Shown piece after piece: positions 24,412-31,996 of a DNA stretch of 42,466 nucleotides. A program made the translations under genes and the position numbers. This DNA comes from Burkholderiales bacterium (GTDB lineage Bacteria; Pseudomonadota; Gammaproteobacteria; Burkholderiales; Casimicrobiaceae), in contig JADZAQ010000084.1 in assembly GCA_020852555.1 (NCBI GenBank), positions 1 through 42,466 on the forward strand, given 5' to 3'. How positions within the stretch are numbered: the stretch's first letter is position 1; each line of letters begins with the position of its first letter. The notes beneath the pieces are model-generated. The model did no database searches, was not told the origin of the DNA, and was given only the letters and a program-made list of their open reading frames with translations.

Positions 24412-24425
24412 TTGACCTGCATCAA
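24412..24425. promoter_or_regulatory. FNR/DNR-type box between divergent respiratory operons
   Basis: TTGACCTGCATCAA matches the FNR consensus TTGAT-N4-ATCAA at 9 of 10 positions. The centre is about 91 bp upstream of the 59-aa gene start, which allows class II activation (-41.5) of the minus-strand operon with a leader of about 50 nt; CATGAT on the minus strand at about 24382-24387 is a possible -10. It is about 223 bp from the plus-strand start. An FNR-family regulator sensing oxygen or NO is inferred. Confidence 0.6.
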
Positions 24426-24462
24426 AGGTAACCCGGTTGCGCCGGCGAGGCAATGCCGAATC

Positions 24463-24487
24463 CAACACGCGGCATCGCAGCGTGTTG
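24463..24487. promoter_or_regulatory. Operator-like inverted repeat
   Basis: CAACACGC (24463-24470) and GCGTGTTG (24480-24487) form a perfect 8-bp inverted repeat with a 9-nt spacer, 155 bp before the cytochrome b reductase start. It could be a second regulator's site for that gene. No terminator features are present. Confidence 0.4.
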
Positions 24488-24641
24488 CGAGGGTGGCTTT
24501 CGCGGCCGGCGCTGCGCGTTCTTGCAGTGACGGCGCGTTCCCGCTAGTTTCCACATCTTTGCCACTTCGGTCGCGACGCGATGCGTCGCCCGCGGCCGGC
24601 ACCCGGGTGGGGTCGGACGGACGGCATCACGGAGGATCACG

Positions 24642-26561
24642 TTGCTCAAGATAGTTCAAGGATTCCTGCAGTGGTTCTTCCTGCGGATGGAAGCGGTCGG
24701 CAACCGGGTGTTCGGCGATCGGCTGAATCCGATGTACTACCTGGGCGCGACGAGCTACTGGATGTTCTGGATCGTCGTCGCCAGCGGCCTGTACGTCTAC
24801 GTCTTCTACGAGACCGGGGTCGACAAGACGTACGCGTCGATGGAGGCGATCACGCACGGGCAGTGGTTCGCCGGAGGCGTCATGCGCAGCGTGCACCGCT
24901 ACGCGTCCGACGCGATGGTGCTCACGATGCTGTTGCACATGATCCGGCACTTCGCGTTCGACCGCTACCGCAGCTTCCGCGCGTTCTCGTGGGTCACCGG
25001 GGTGATCGTGCTGTGGCTCGTCTACGCCTCGGGTGTGAACGGCTTCATGCTGCCGTGGGACAAGCTCGCGCAGTTCGTCGTGATCGGCACCACCGAATGG
25101 CTCGACGCGCTGCCGGTGTTCAACGGCATCCTGACGCGCAACTTCATCACGCCCGACGCGATCACCGACCGCCTGTTCTCGCTGCTGTCGTTCCTGCACA
25201 TCGGCATTCCACTCGTCGTGATGCTCGCGCTGTGGGTCCACACGCAGCGGGTGCCGCGCGCGTCGCAGATGCCGCCGCGCCGCCTCGCCTACGGCCTCGT
25301 GGCGATGCTGCTGGTGCTCTCCCTCGTCAAGCCGGTGGTGAGCCAGGCGCCCGCGGACTTCAACACGGTGCCGATGCGGCTCGACGTCGACTGGTTCTAC
25401 CTCACGGTCTATCCGCTCATCTATTCGTGGGATCCGCTCAAGCTGTGGATCCTCTGCGCCGGCGTCACCGCATTGCTGCTGGCGCTGCCGTGGCTGCCGC
25501 CGGCGCGCACCGGCACGGGCCGTGCGTATCACCTGACCGCGCATCCCGGGCGGCAGGGCGCGCCGGTGCGCGCGGGGGAGACGCTCCTCGACGCGGGCCT
25601 GCGCGCCGGCATCGCGCTCCCGTACGAATGCCGCTCGGGCGGCTGCGGGGTGTGCAAGGCGACGATGATCGGCGGCGAGGTCGAGATGTCGGGCTACCAG
25701 CCCTCCGCGCTCTCCGCCGAGGAGCGCCGTGCCGGCCGCATCCTGCTGTGCTGCGCGCGCGCGCTGTCCGACGTCGAGTTCGAATACGAGGCGGACGCGG
25801 CCGCCCGCGGCACGCAGATCGACACCTACGAGGCGCACGTCGAGCGGCTGACGCCGCTTGCGCACGACGTGATGCTGGTCGCGCTGCGCCTGTCCGAGGG
25901 GCGCAAGATCGAATTCGAGGCAGGGCAGTACGTGAACGTCGTCCTCGACGGCGGCGAGCGGCGCAGCTACTCGTTCACGACCCCGTCGGGGGCCACCGAG
26001 CTGATCGAGCTGCACGTGCGGCTGATGCCGGGCGGGCTGTTCACCTCGCGCGTGTTCGAATCGATGAAGGTGGGCGACGCCATCACCCTCGAAGGGCCAA
26101 TAGGATCGTTCGTGCTGCACGAGCCCAGCGAGAAGCCGCTCATCTTCGTCGCCGGTGCGACCGGCTTCGCGCCGGTGAAGAGCCTCCTGGAGCAGGCGTT
26201 CCAAATGGGCATCGAGCGACCGCTCTACCTGTACTGGGGCGTGCGGCAGCGTCGCGACCTGTACCTGACGGAGTTGCCGGAACGCTGGGCGCGCGAGCAC
26301 CCGAATTTCCACTTCGTGCCCGTACTCTCGGACGCGGCGCCCGAAGATGCGTGGCACGGGCGCACCGGGCTCGTGCACGAGGCGATCCTCGCCGACTTCC
26401 CGGATCTTTCCGGGTTCGCGGTCTATGCCTGTGGTTCGGTGCGGATGGTCGAGGCGGCACGTCCGGCGTTCGTGACGCAGGGCCTGCACGAGAATGCATG
26501 TTACTCCGACGCCTTCACGCCCGCGGGAGGCGCGCCGCCGGGATCTGCCGCGACGACGTGA
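24642..26561 (+). CDS. Diheme cytochrome b fused to [2Fe-2S]/FAD/NAD(P) ferredoxin reductase
   Basis: A 639-residue fusion. Residues about 30-205 are a cytochrome b6-type module with bis-His pairs H85/H99 (SVHRYASD, LLHMIRHF) and H186/H200 (FLHIGIPL, LWVHTQRV), clearly paralogous to the cytochrome b part of the 18422-20056 protein. A further helix lies at about 268-287. Then a plant-type [2Fe-2S] domain with C330, C335, C338 and C370 (YECRSGGCGVC, RILLCC), an FAD domain (RSYSF at 441-445) and an NAD(P) domain (FVAGATGFAPVKS, then YACGSVRMVEAAR). The tail resembles oxygenase reductases and AscD. It should move electrons between NAD(P)H and membrane hemes, possibly to quinone. The start (frame opens at 24642) follows GGAGG. 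It is convergent with the cbb3 operon, 6 bp apart. Confidence 0.92.
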   Translation: MLKIVQGFLQWFFLRMEAVGNRVFGDRLNPMYYLGATSYWMFWIVVASGLYVYVFYETGVDKTYASMEAITHGQWFAGGVMRSVHRYASDAMVLTMLLHMIRHFAFDRYRSFRAFSWVTGVIVLWLVYASGVNGFMLPWDKLAQFVVIGTTEWLDALPVFNGILTRNFITPDAITDRLFSLLSFLHIGIPLVVMLALWVHTQRVPRASQMPPRRLAYGLVAMLLVLSLVKPVVSQAPADFNTVPMRLDVDWFYLTVYPLIYSWDPLKLWILCAGVTALLLALPWLPPARTGTGRAYHLTAHPGRQGAPVRAGETLLDAGLRAGIALPYECRSGGCGVCKATMIGGEVEMSGYQPSALSAEERRAGRILLCCARALSDVEFEYEADAAARGTQIDTYEAHVERLTPLAHDVMLVALRLSEGRKIEFEAGQYVNVVLDGGERRSYSFTTPSGATELIELHVRLMPGGLFTSRVFESMKVGDAITLEGPIGSFVLHEPSEKPLIFVAGATGFAPVKSLLEQAFQMGIERPLYLYWGVRQRRDLYLTELPERWAREHPNFHFVPVLSDAAPEDAWHGRTGLVHEAILADFPDLSGFAVYACGSVRMVEAARPAFVTQGLHENACYSDAFTPAGGAPPGSAATT

Positions 26562-26567
26562 CCGCGG

Positions 26568-27302
26568 CTATCGCGCGTCGACGCTGCACAGGTACGGCAT
26601 CCACGGGTGCAGCGCCGGTATCGCGGTGACCAGCCACGGGGCGGTGAGTGTGAGCGCCGCCCCGGCGAGCAGCACGACTCCGGCGCCACGGCGCAGCGCG
26701 GTGCGCGAACCGAGTGCCGCGAGCCGTCGTGCGCCGAAGGCGGCGGCGAGCATCGCCGGTGCGGTCCCGAGACCGAACATCAGCATCGTCGCCGCGGCCC
26801 GCAAGGCGTCGAGTTGCAGCGCGGCGAGCGTCAGCACCGTGTAGACGAAGCCGCAGGGCATGAATCCCCAGACCATGCCGAAGCCGATCGCCCGCGGCAG
26901 GCTCGTCACCGGCAGGAGCCTGCGACCGAGCGGCGCGAGCTTCGGCCAGAGATGCCGGCCGACGAAACCGGCGCCGACGTCGCGCAGGCGCCCGAAGGCA
27001 ACCAGCGCCCCGGCGACGAGGGCGAGTGCGGCGACGATGCGCAGCGCGCGGCGTACTCCCTCGGCAGCGAGTGCGTCGGCCAGCGCGCCGAGCGCACCCC
27101 CCACGACGAGCGCGACGAGCGCGTAGGCGAACACGCGCCCGACCTGGTAGCCGACGAGGAAGTCGGCGCGGGGTCGTCCGTTCGCTCCGCGCGCGGTCGC
27201 GAGTCCGAGCGCGGTGGAGATGCCGCCGCACATCACGAAGCAGTGTCCGCTGGCGGCGAGGCCGAGGAGGAGCGCGGCGAGGAGCGTGATGTTACCGGTC
27301 AT
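26568..27302 (-). CDS. TauE/SafE (DsbD_2)-family membrane protein of the cbb3 operon
   Basis: A 244-residue membrane protein with about six helices of the family annotated as sulfite exporter TauE/SafE (DsbD-like transmembrane fold). It starts MTGNITLLAALLLGLAASGH and has the Cys pair region HCFVMCGG and later WGFMPCGFVYTVL, the two conserved CG elements of this group. Members are very often the last gene of cco operons and are thought to help copper supply or maturation of cbb3 oxidase, not sulfite export; that role is not firmly established. It overlaps ccoS by 4 bp. Confidence 0.85.
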   Translation of the reverse strand: MTGNITLLAALLLGLAASGHCFVMCGGISTALGLATARGANGRPRADFLVGYQVGRVFAYALVALVVGGALGALADALAAEGVRRALRIVAALALVAGALVAFGRLRDVGAGFVGRHLWPKLAPLGRRLLPVTSLPRAIGFGMVWGFMPCGFVYTVLTLAALQLDALRAAATMLMFGLGTAPAMLAAAFGARRLAALGSRTALRRGAGVVLLAGAALTLTAPWLVTAIPALHPWMPYLCSVDAR

Positions 27303-27502
27303 CGCGGCTCGCTCGGAGTCGGCGGCGGGCTCACGTTGGACGCCGTGCCGGGTGCGGCCACCGGGTCGACGTCGGTGAGCGGCAGGAGGCCCGGCGTCTC
27401 CATGTCGTCGAACTGGCCGTGATCGACCGCCCAGAAAAGGACGATGCCGGCGCCGACGAGTACCACGATCGACACGCCGATCAGCACGACGAGGATGCTC
27501 AT
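27299..27502 (-). CDS. ccoS: cbb3 oxidase maturation protein CcoS
   Basis: A 67-residue protein with one N-terminal transmembrane helix (about 2-25) followed by the CcoS signature FWAVDHGQFDDMETPGLLPL. CcoS is needed for cofactor insertion into CcoN. The C-terminal tail is Pro-rich. It overlaps ccoI by 4 bp and the next gene by 4 bp. Confidence 0.93.
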   Translation of the reverse strand: MSILVVLIGVSIVVLVGAGIVLFWAVDHGQFDDMETPGLLPLTDVDPVAAPGTASNVSPPPTPSEPR

Positions 27503-29952
27503 GCCGATGCCTGTACCGGCGCCGGCACCGCGGATGTGGCGACGCGCCGTTCACGCCCGATGCGCAGTGCATTGAGCACGACGACGAGCGAGCTCGCCGA
27601 CATGCCGAGTGCGGCAAGCCACGGCGGCACGAAGCCCAGCGCGGCGAGCGGAACCGCGGAAAGGTTGTACACCAGCGCCCAGCGCTGGTTGACGAGGAGG
27701 GTGGCGAGCGTGCGCTTCGCCAGCGCGTGCGTGTCGGCGAGCGCCCGCGGGTCGTCGCGGGCGAGGACGATGTCGCTCGCCGTCTGCGCGATCGCCGCTC
27801 CGGACGCCATCGCGATCCCGACGTCGGCGCCGGCGAGCACCGGCGCGTCGTTGATGCCGTCGCCGACCGCGACCACGCGCGCGCCACCCGCGCGCAATGC
27901 GTGCAGCCAGGCGAGCTTGCCCGCCGGGTCGACCTGCGCGCGCCACTGCGCGATACCGAGCGCACCGGCGATCGCGGCGACCTTGGGCGGCGCATCGCCG
28001 CTCACCAGCGCGACCTCGAGCCCGGCCGCACGCAACGCGGCGACGGCGCCACGTGCCCCCTCGCGGAGGCGCTCGCGCACGTGCAGCACGGCGATCACCC
28101 CGGCGTCGTCGGCGAGCACGACGGCGTCGGCGCCGTACCCCGCGGCATCGCGCGCCGTCGGGTCGCGCAGCGCGAATCCCGCGTGGCCGAGTCGCAGGTG
28201 GCGCGCGCCGATGCGTCCCGCGACTCCGGCGCCGGCCTCGGTGACGGCATTGTCGACGGGCAGCGTCGACGTCGGCACGGCCGTGGCGATCGCGTGGGCC
28301 ACCGGATGCGCGCTGGTGCGCGCGAGCGCCGCGGCGAGCGCCAGCGCGTCGTCGCGCGTGGTGCTGCCGAAGGTCTCCACGCGATCGAGTTCGAGCCACG
28401 GCTGGGTGAGCGTCCCCGTCTTGTCGAACATCACGTGCGTCGCGCCGGCGAGCGCTTCGAGCGCATCCGGTCGGACCACCAGCACGCCGCGCGCGGCGAG
28501 GACCGCGAGCGCACGCGTGACTGCCGCCGGGGCGGCGAGTGCGAAGGCGCACGGACAGGAGACGACGAGCACGGCGACGGTCGCCGCGAACGCGCGCGAC
28601 GGATCGACGACGAGCCAGGCGAGCGCCGTGGCGGCGGCGAGCGTGAGGACACGGGCGACGAACCGCGCGGCGGCGCGCTCGCCCGCCTGTGCGATGCGTG
28701 GCCGCTCGCTCGCCGCGCGCGAGGCCAACGCGACGATCGAGGAGAGGACGGTGTCGGCGCCGGCCCGTTCGACGCGCACGGTCGCCGCCACGTCGACGAT
28801 CACGCTGCCCGCGCACAGCGCATCGCCGGTGCGCTTGACGACTGGCGTCGACTCGCCGGTGAGCAGCGACTCGTCGACGCGGCAGGGCGCGCTCTCCAGC
28901 ATGCCGTCGGCCGGGACGAGCGTACCGACCGCGACCAGCACGCGATCGTCGGGGACGAGTTCGAAGGCGCCCACGCGCGTCGTCGAGCCGTCGGCGGCAA
29001 GGCGCAGCGCGACCTGCGGTGCCGAGCGCGCCAGCGCGTCGGTGAGGTCGCCGGCGCGATGGCGGGCGCGCATCTCGAGATGGCGGCCGAGCAGCAGAAA
29101 GAATACGAACATGCTCACCGATTCGAAGTACACCTCGCCGGTCCCGCGCAGTACCTCGATCACGCTGCCGGCGTAGATGAGTGCGATGGCGAGCGCGACC
29201 GGCACGTCCATGCCGAGGCGGCGCGCCCGCAGGAGGCGCAGCGCGCCGGCGAAGAACGGCGCGCCGGCGTAGATCACCACCGGCGTGGCGACGGCAAAGC
29301 CCAGCCAGCGGAAGAGTTCGCGGGCCGCCGGATCGAGGTCGTCGAAGGCGCCGAAGTAGAGTGCGCTCGCATACATCATCGCCTGCATGGCGCCGAAGCC
29401 GGCCACCGCCAGGCGCTTCATGGCCGAGCGCGCTTCCCGCCCGCGGGCGTCGTCGAGTGCCGCGGCGTCGAGCGGCAGCGCCCGGTAACCCAGGCGCGCG
29501 AAGGCGTCGACGATCGCCGGCAGCGCCACGCGGGCGGGATCGAAGCTGATGCGCGCGCGCCGCGCGCTGCCGTTGACGGCCACCTGCGCCACGCCCGGCA
29601 GCGTCCCCACGCCGTGCTCGATCAACCACGAGCACGCCGCGCAGCGCAGGCCGTCGACCACCACCACGGTTTCCGCGCTGCCGTCGGGCAGTGCCTGCAC
29701 GAGGTGACGCGCGAGTTCGGGGCGGGCGAAGGCCTGCGCCGCCCGCGCGGTCTCGTCGAGGTCCGGCGCTCGGGGCGCCACGCGTTCGCGCAAGCGGTAG
29801 TAGTCGGCGAGTCCCAGCGTACCGATCCATTCGGCGGCAGCACGACAGCCGGGGCAGCACACCGCGTGCGTTTCGCCGGCGACGTGCGCGAGCGGCGGAT
29901 CGCGCGGCAGCGGTTCGCCGCAGTGCCAGCAACCGTGGCGGTCGCTGCTCAT
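27499..29952 (-). CDS. ccoI: Copper-exporting P-type ATPase for cbb3 assembly (CcoI/FixI)
   Basis: An 817-residue P1B-type ATPase that supplies copper to the cbb3 oxidase from the cytoplasmic side. The N-terminus has a Cys-rich metal-binding segment (CWHCG, then CCPGCRAA) typical of CcoI, and an HMA domain with CAAC (GLRCAACSWLIEHG). Motifs seen are the TGES loop (LLTGESTPVV), the metal-site CPC (VVSCPCAFALAAP), the phosphorylation site DKTGTLT and the hinge GDGINDAPVL. The start at 29952 (MSSDRHGCWHCGEP) is preferred over an upstream in-frame codon at 30003. It is 28 bp after the small membrane protein gene and overlaps ccoS. Confidence 0.95.
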   Translation of the reverse strand: MSSDRHGCWHCGEPLPRDPPLAHVAGETHAVCCPGCRAAAEWIGTLGLADYYRLRERVAPRAPDLDETARAAQAFARPELARHLVQALPDGSAETVVVVDGLRCAACSWLIEHGVGTLPGVAQVAVNGSARRARISFDPARVALPAIVDAFARLGYRALPLDAAALDDARGREARSAMKRLAVAGFGAMQAMMYASALYFGAFDDLDPAARELFRWLGFAVATPVVIYAGAPFFAGALRLLRARRLGMDVPVALAIALIYAGSVIEVLRGTGEVYFESVSMFVFFLLLGRHLEMRARHRAGDLTDALARSAPQVALRLAADGSTTRVGAFELVPDDRVLVAVGTLVPADGMLESAPCRVDESLLTGESTPVVKRTGDALCAGSVIVDVAATVRVERAGADTVLSSIVALASRAASERPRIAQAGERAAARFVARVLTLAAATALAWLVVDPSRAFAATVAVLVVSCPCAFALAAPAAVTRALAVLAARGVLVVRPDALEALAGATHVMFDKTGTLTQPWLELDRVETFGSTTRDDALALAAALARTSAHPVAHAIATAVPTSTLPVDNAVTEAGAGVAGRIGARHLRLGHAGFALRDPTARDAAGYGADAVVLADDAGVIAVLHVRERLREGARGAVAALRAAGLEVALVSGDAPPKVAAIAGALGIAQWRAQVDPAGKLAWLHALRAGGARVVAVGDGINDAPVLAGADVGIAMASGAAIAQTASDIVLARDDPRALADTHALAKRTLATLLVNQRWALVYNLSAVPLAALGFVPPWLAALGMSASSLVVVLNALRIGRERRVATSAVPAPVQASA

Positions 29953-29980
29953 CGTCGTGCCGGGCAGGCGAGCACGGCCG

Positions 29981-30223
29981 TCAGCGCGGCGTGGCGGCCC
30001 CACCTTCGGTGACCGGCGGTGCCGGCGCTCGCTCGCGGGGGACCTTGAAGACGGTGGCGCTACCTACGGCAACGTCGGTGTCGGCGTGACGCACCGCGAC
30101 GACGATCAACCAGATGCAACCGGCGAGCGAGGCGGCGAGGATCGCCGCCCCGACCCAGATCAGCGGCGGGATGTTGCGCAGGGTGCGTGCCGGCGCGACG
30201 GCGCGCTCATCGTCGCGCGGCAT
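29981..30223 (-). CDS. Small membrane protein between ccoP and ccoI
   Basis: An 80-residue protein with one transmembrane helix (about 20-43, LIWVGAAILAASLAGCIWLI) and a short periplasmic tail ending in Pro/Ala-rich sequence. It takes the position usually held by ccoG and ccoH, but is much shorter than CcoH and has neither CcoG's Fe-S motifs nor a recognisable FixH domain. Its start overlaps the end of ccoP by 17 bp, so it belongs to the operon. It may be a reduced CcoH-like assembly factor; this is a guess from position. Confidence 0.7.
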   Translation of the reverse strand: MPRDDERAVAPARTLRNIPPLIWVGAAILAASLAGCIWLIVVAVRHADTDVAVGSATVFKVPRERAPAPPVTEGGAATPR

Positions 30224-31118
30224 CGGGATGCGAGATCGCGTACACGTAGGCCGCGATCATGCGCATGTCGTCGTCGGAAAGTCGTCCGCGCCACGCCGGC
30301 ATGACGCCGCCGCGGCCACCGCGCACGGTGCGCAGCAGGTCCGCCTGCTCGCCGCCGTAGAGCCAGATGGTGTCGGTGAGGTTGGGCGCACCCATCGCCG
30401 TATTGCCCTTGCCGTCGGCGCCATGGCACACGGCGCAATTCGTCTTGAAGACCGTCCTGCCGACCTGTGCGCGCAGGCTGTCGTGCGGCTTGCCGGCAAG
30501 GCTGCGCACGTACTGGACGACGTCCGTGATCGATGCTTCCGGGAGCACGCTCGCAAACGCCGGCATGCCGCCTTGCCGGCCGTCCTGGATCGAGGTCAGG
30601 ATCGCCTTGCCGTCGCCACCGTAGAGCCAGTCGCCGTCGGTGAGGTCGGGGGCGCCGATCACCGGATTGCCGTGGCCCTCGCGCCCGTGGCACGAGGCGC
30701 AGTTGTCGATGAACATCCGCTGGCCGATGCGCACCACCTCACGATCGCTCGCGAGCGTCTCGATCGGCGTGCTGGCGACGCGCGTGCGCACCGGCGCCTC
30801 GAGCGCGGCGTTGGCTGCGGCGTCCTGCGCGTGTTCCCCGGCGGAGGTCCAGCCGAGGGCGCCCTTGGAAGCGCCGAACCCGGGATACAGCGCGAGGTAG
30901 GTAAAGCCGCTGACGAACAGCGCCGCCGACATCACGATCCACCACATCGGCAGGCGGTTGAGGCCCTCCCGCAGCACGCCATGCGCCCAGACGTGACCGG
31001 TGGTGCCGTCGGGCTGCGTCGGGATGTCGACGCGCGGCCCCCACAGGAACAGGAACAGCGTGAGACCGAGGTTGAAGACGATGAGCGCGATCACCCACCC
31101 GGACCAGAAGGTTGTCAT
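30207..31118 (-). CDS. ccoP: cbb3 oxidase diheme cytochrome c subunit CcoP
   Basis: A 303-residue subunit with two N-terminal hydrophobic helices (about 6-26 and 58-78) and two class I cytochrome c domains: CASCH (C140, C143, H144) and CAVCH (C228, C231, H232), with Met ligands in GGMPAF and GVMPAW. It passes electrons from soluble cytochrome c to CcoO/CcoN. The ATG at 31118 ([13 protein letters not shown]) overlaps the ccoQ stop. Confidence 0.96.
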   Translation of the reverse strand: MTTFWSGWVIALIVFNLGLTLFLFLWGPRVDIPTQPDGTTGHVWAHGVLREGLNRLPMWWIVMSAALFVSGFTYLALYPGFGASKGALGWTSAGEHAQDAAANAALEAPVRTRVASTPIETLASDREVVRIGQRMFIDNCASCHGREGHGNPVIGAPDLTDGDWLYGGDGKAILTSIQDGRQGGMPAFASVLPEASITDVVQYVRSLAGKPHDSLRAQVGRTVFKTNCAVCHGADGKGNTAMGAPNLTDTIWLYGGEQADLLRTVRGGRGGVMPAWRGRLSDDDMRMIAAYVYAISHPDAARR

Positions 31119-31273
31119 GGCGTTTCTTCGCTCTCGTCTTCCATCGGCAGCCGCGCCAGGGCATCGAACGTCGACCGGTGATACGGCAGCCACGCCCAGA
31201 TCCAGATGCCGATGAAGATGAGCATCAGGACCACGGTGATGACACCGGCCAGGTGTCCCCAGAGCGGATTCAT
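31115..31273 (-). CDS. ccoQ: cbb3 oxidase small subunit CcoQ
   Basis: A 52-residue single-helix protein, [20 protein letters not shown] in its first part, then [19 protein letters not shown] and an acidic end (DESEETP). This matches CcoQ, which stabilises the complex. It overlaps ccoO and ccoP by 4 bp each (ATGA), so the whole ccoNOQP set is translationally coupled. Confidence 0.93.
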   Translation of the reverse strand: MNPLWGHLAGVITVVLMLIFIGIWIWAWLPYHRSTFDALARLPMEDESEETP

Positions 31274-31986
31274 GGCTTGCCGCCTTCCGCGGCCTTGGTG
31301 TTGCCGGCGGCAGCCGCCGCAGTGCCGGCCGGTGCAGCGCTGCCGGATGCCGGCGCTGCGCCCGGATGCGGCGTGACGTTCAGTACGCCCAGCCCCTGCA
31401 GGTAGGCGACGATCGCGTCCATGCCGGTCTTGCCTTCGACCGCCTTGGGTGCCTCCGCGATATCGGCTTCGGTGTACGGGTCGCCCAGGGTGCGCAACGT
31501 GCGCATGCGTGCGGCAACATCAGCACCGTCGATCTTCTCGTCGACAAGCCACGGATACCCCGGCATGTTCGATTCGGGGACGAAGTGCCGGGGCGCGATC
31601 AGGTGTTGGCGCTGCCACTCGTCGGAGTATTTGCCGCCGACGCGCGCGAGGTCGGGGCCGGTGCGCTTCGAGCCCCACTGGAACGGCCGGTCGTAGACCG
31701 ATTCGCTCGCCACCGAGTATGCGCCGTAGCGCTGCGTCTCGGCGCGCAGCGAGCGGATCATCTGCGAGTGACACAGATAGCAGCCCTCGCGCACGTAGAT
31801 GTCGCGGCCGGCGAGCCGCAAGGCGTCGTAGGGTTTGACGCCCTCCGGCGCTGCCATCTTGTGCGCCTCGACGAAGATCGGCGTGATCTCCGAGAGGCCG
31901 CCCAAAGACACCATGACGAGGGTCAGCACGCCGAGGAGTGCAGCGTTCTTCTCGATCGCCTCGAAATACTTGTAACCGCGGGCCAT
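31270..31986 (-). CDS. ccoO: cbb3 oxidase monoheme cytochrome c subunit CcoO
   Basis: A 238-residue subunit with one N-terminal anchor helix (about 15-35) and one heme c site CYLCH (C69, C72, H73); the Met ligand is probably in [10 protein letters not shown]. The segments [10 protein letters not shown] and [17 protein letters not shown] are typical of CcoO. The C-terminus carries an Ala/Gly/Pro-rich tail of about 30 residues not needed for the fold. The ATG at 31986 is 10 bp after the ccoN stop. Confidence 0.96.
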   Translation of the reverse strand: MARGYKYFEAIEKNAALLGVLTLVMVSLGGLSEITPIFVEAHKMAAPEGVKPYDALRLAGRDIYVREGCYLCHSQMIRSLRAETQRYGAYSVASESVYDRPFQWGSKRTGPDLARVGGKYSDEWQRQHLIAPRHFVPESNMPGYPWLVDEKIDGADVAARMRTLRTLGDPYTEADIAEAPKAVEGKTGMDAIVAYLQGLGVLNVTPHPGAAPASGSAAPAGTAAAAAGNTKAAEGGKP

Positions 31987-31996
31987 CGCTTGTTCC

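Larger units (their letters stand above)
24328..24641. other. Divergent intergenic regulatory region
   Basis: 314 bp without a gene between the nine-gene operon (minus) and the cytochrome b reductase gene (plus). It holds an FNR-like box (24412-24425), an 8-bp inverted repeat (24463-24487) and the strong ribosome binding site of the 59-aa gene. GGAGGATCACG just before 24642 supplies the ribosome binding site for the plus-strand gene. Confidence 0.7.

Noticed and set aside
27727-30012. Plus-strand open frame of 761 codons opposite ccoI
   Set aside because: Arg/Gly/His-rich, no family resemblance, and fully antisense to a clear P-type ATPase; a product of the high GC content.
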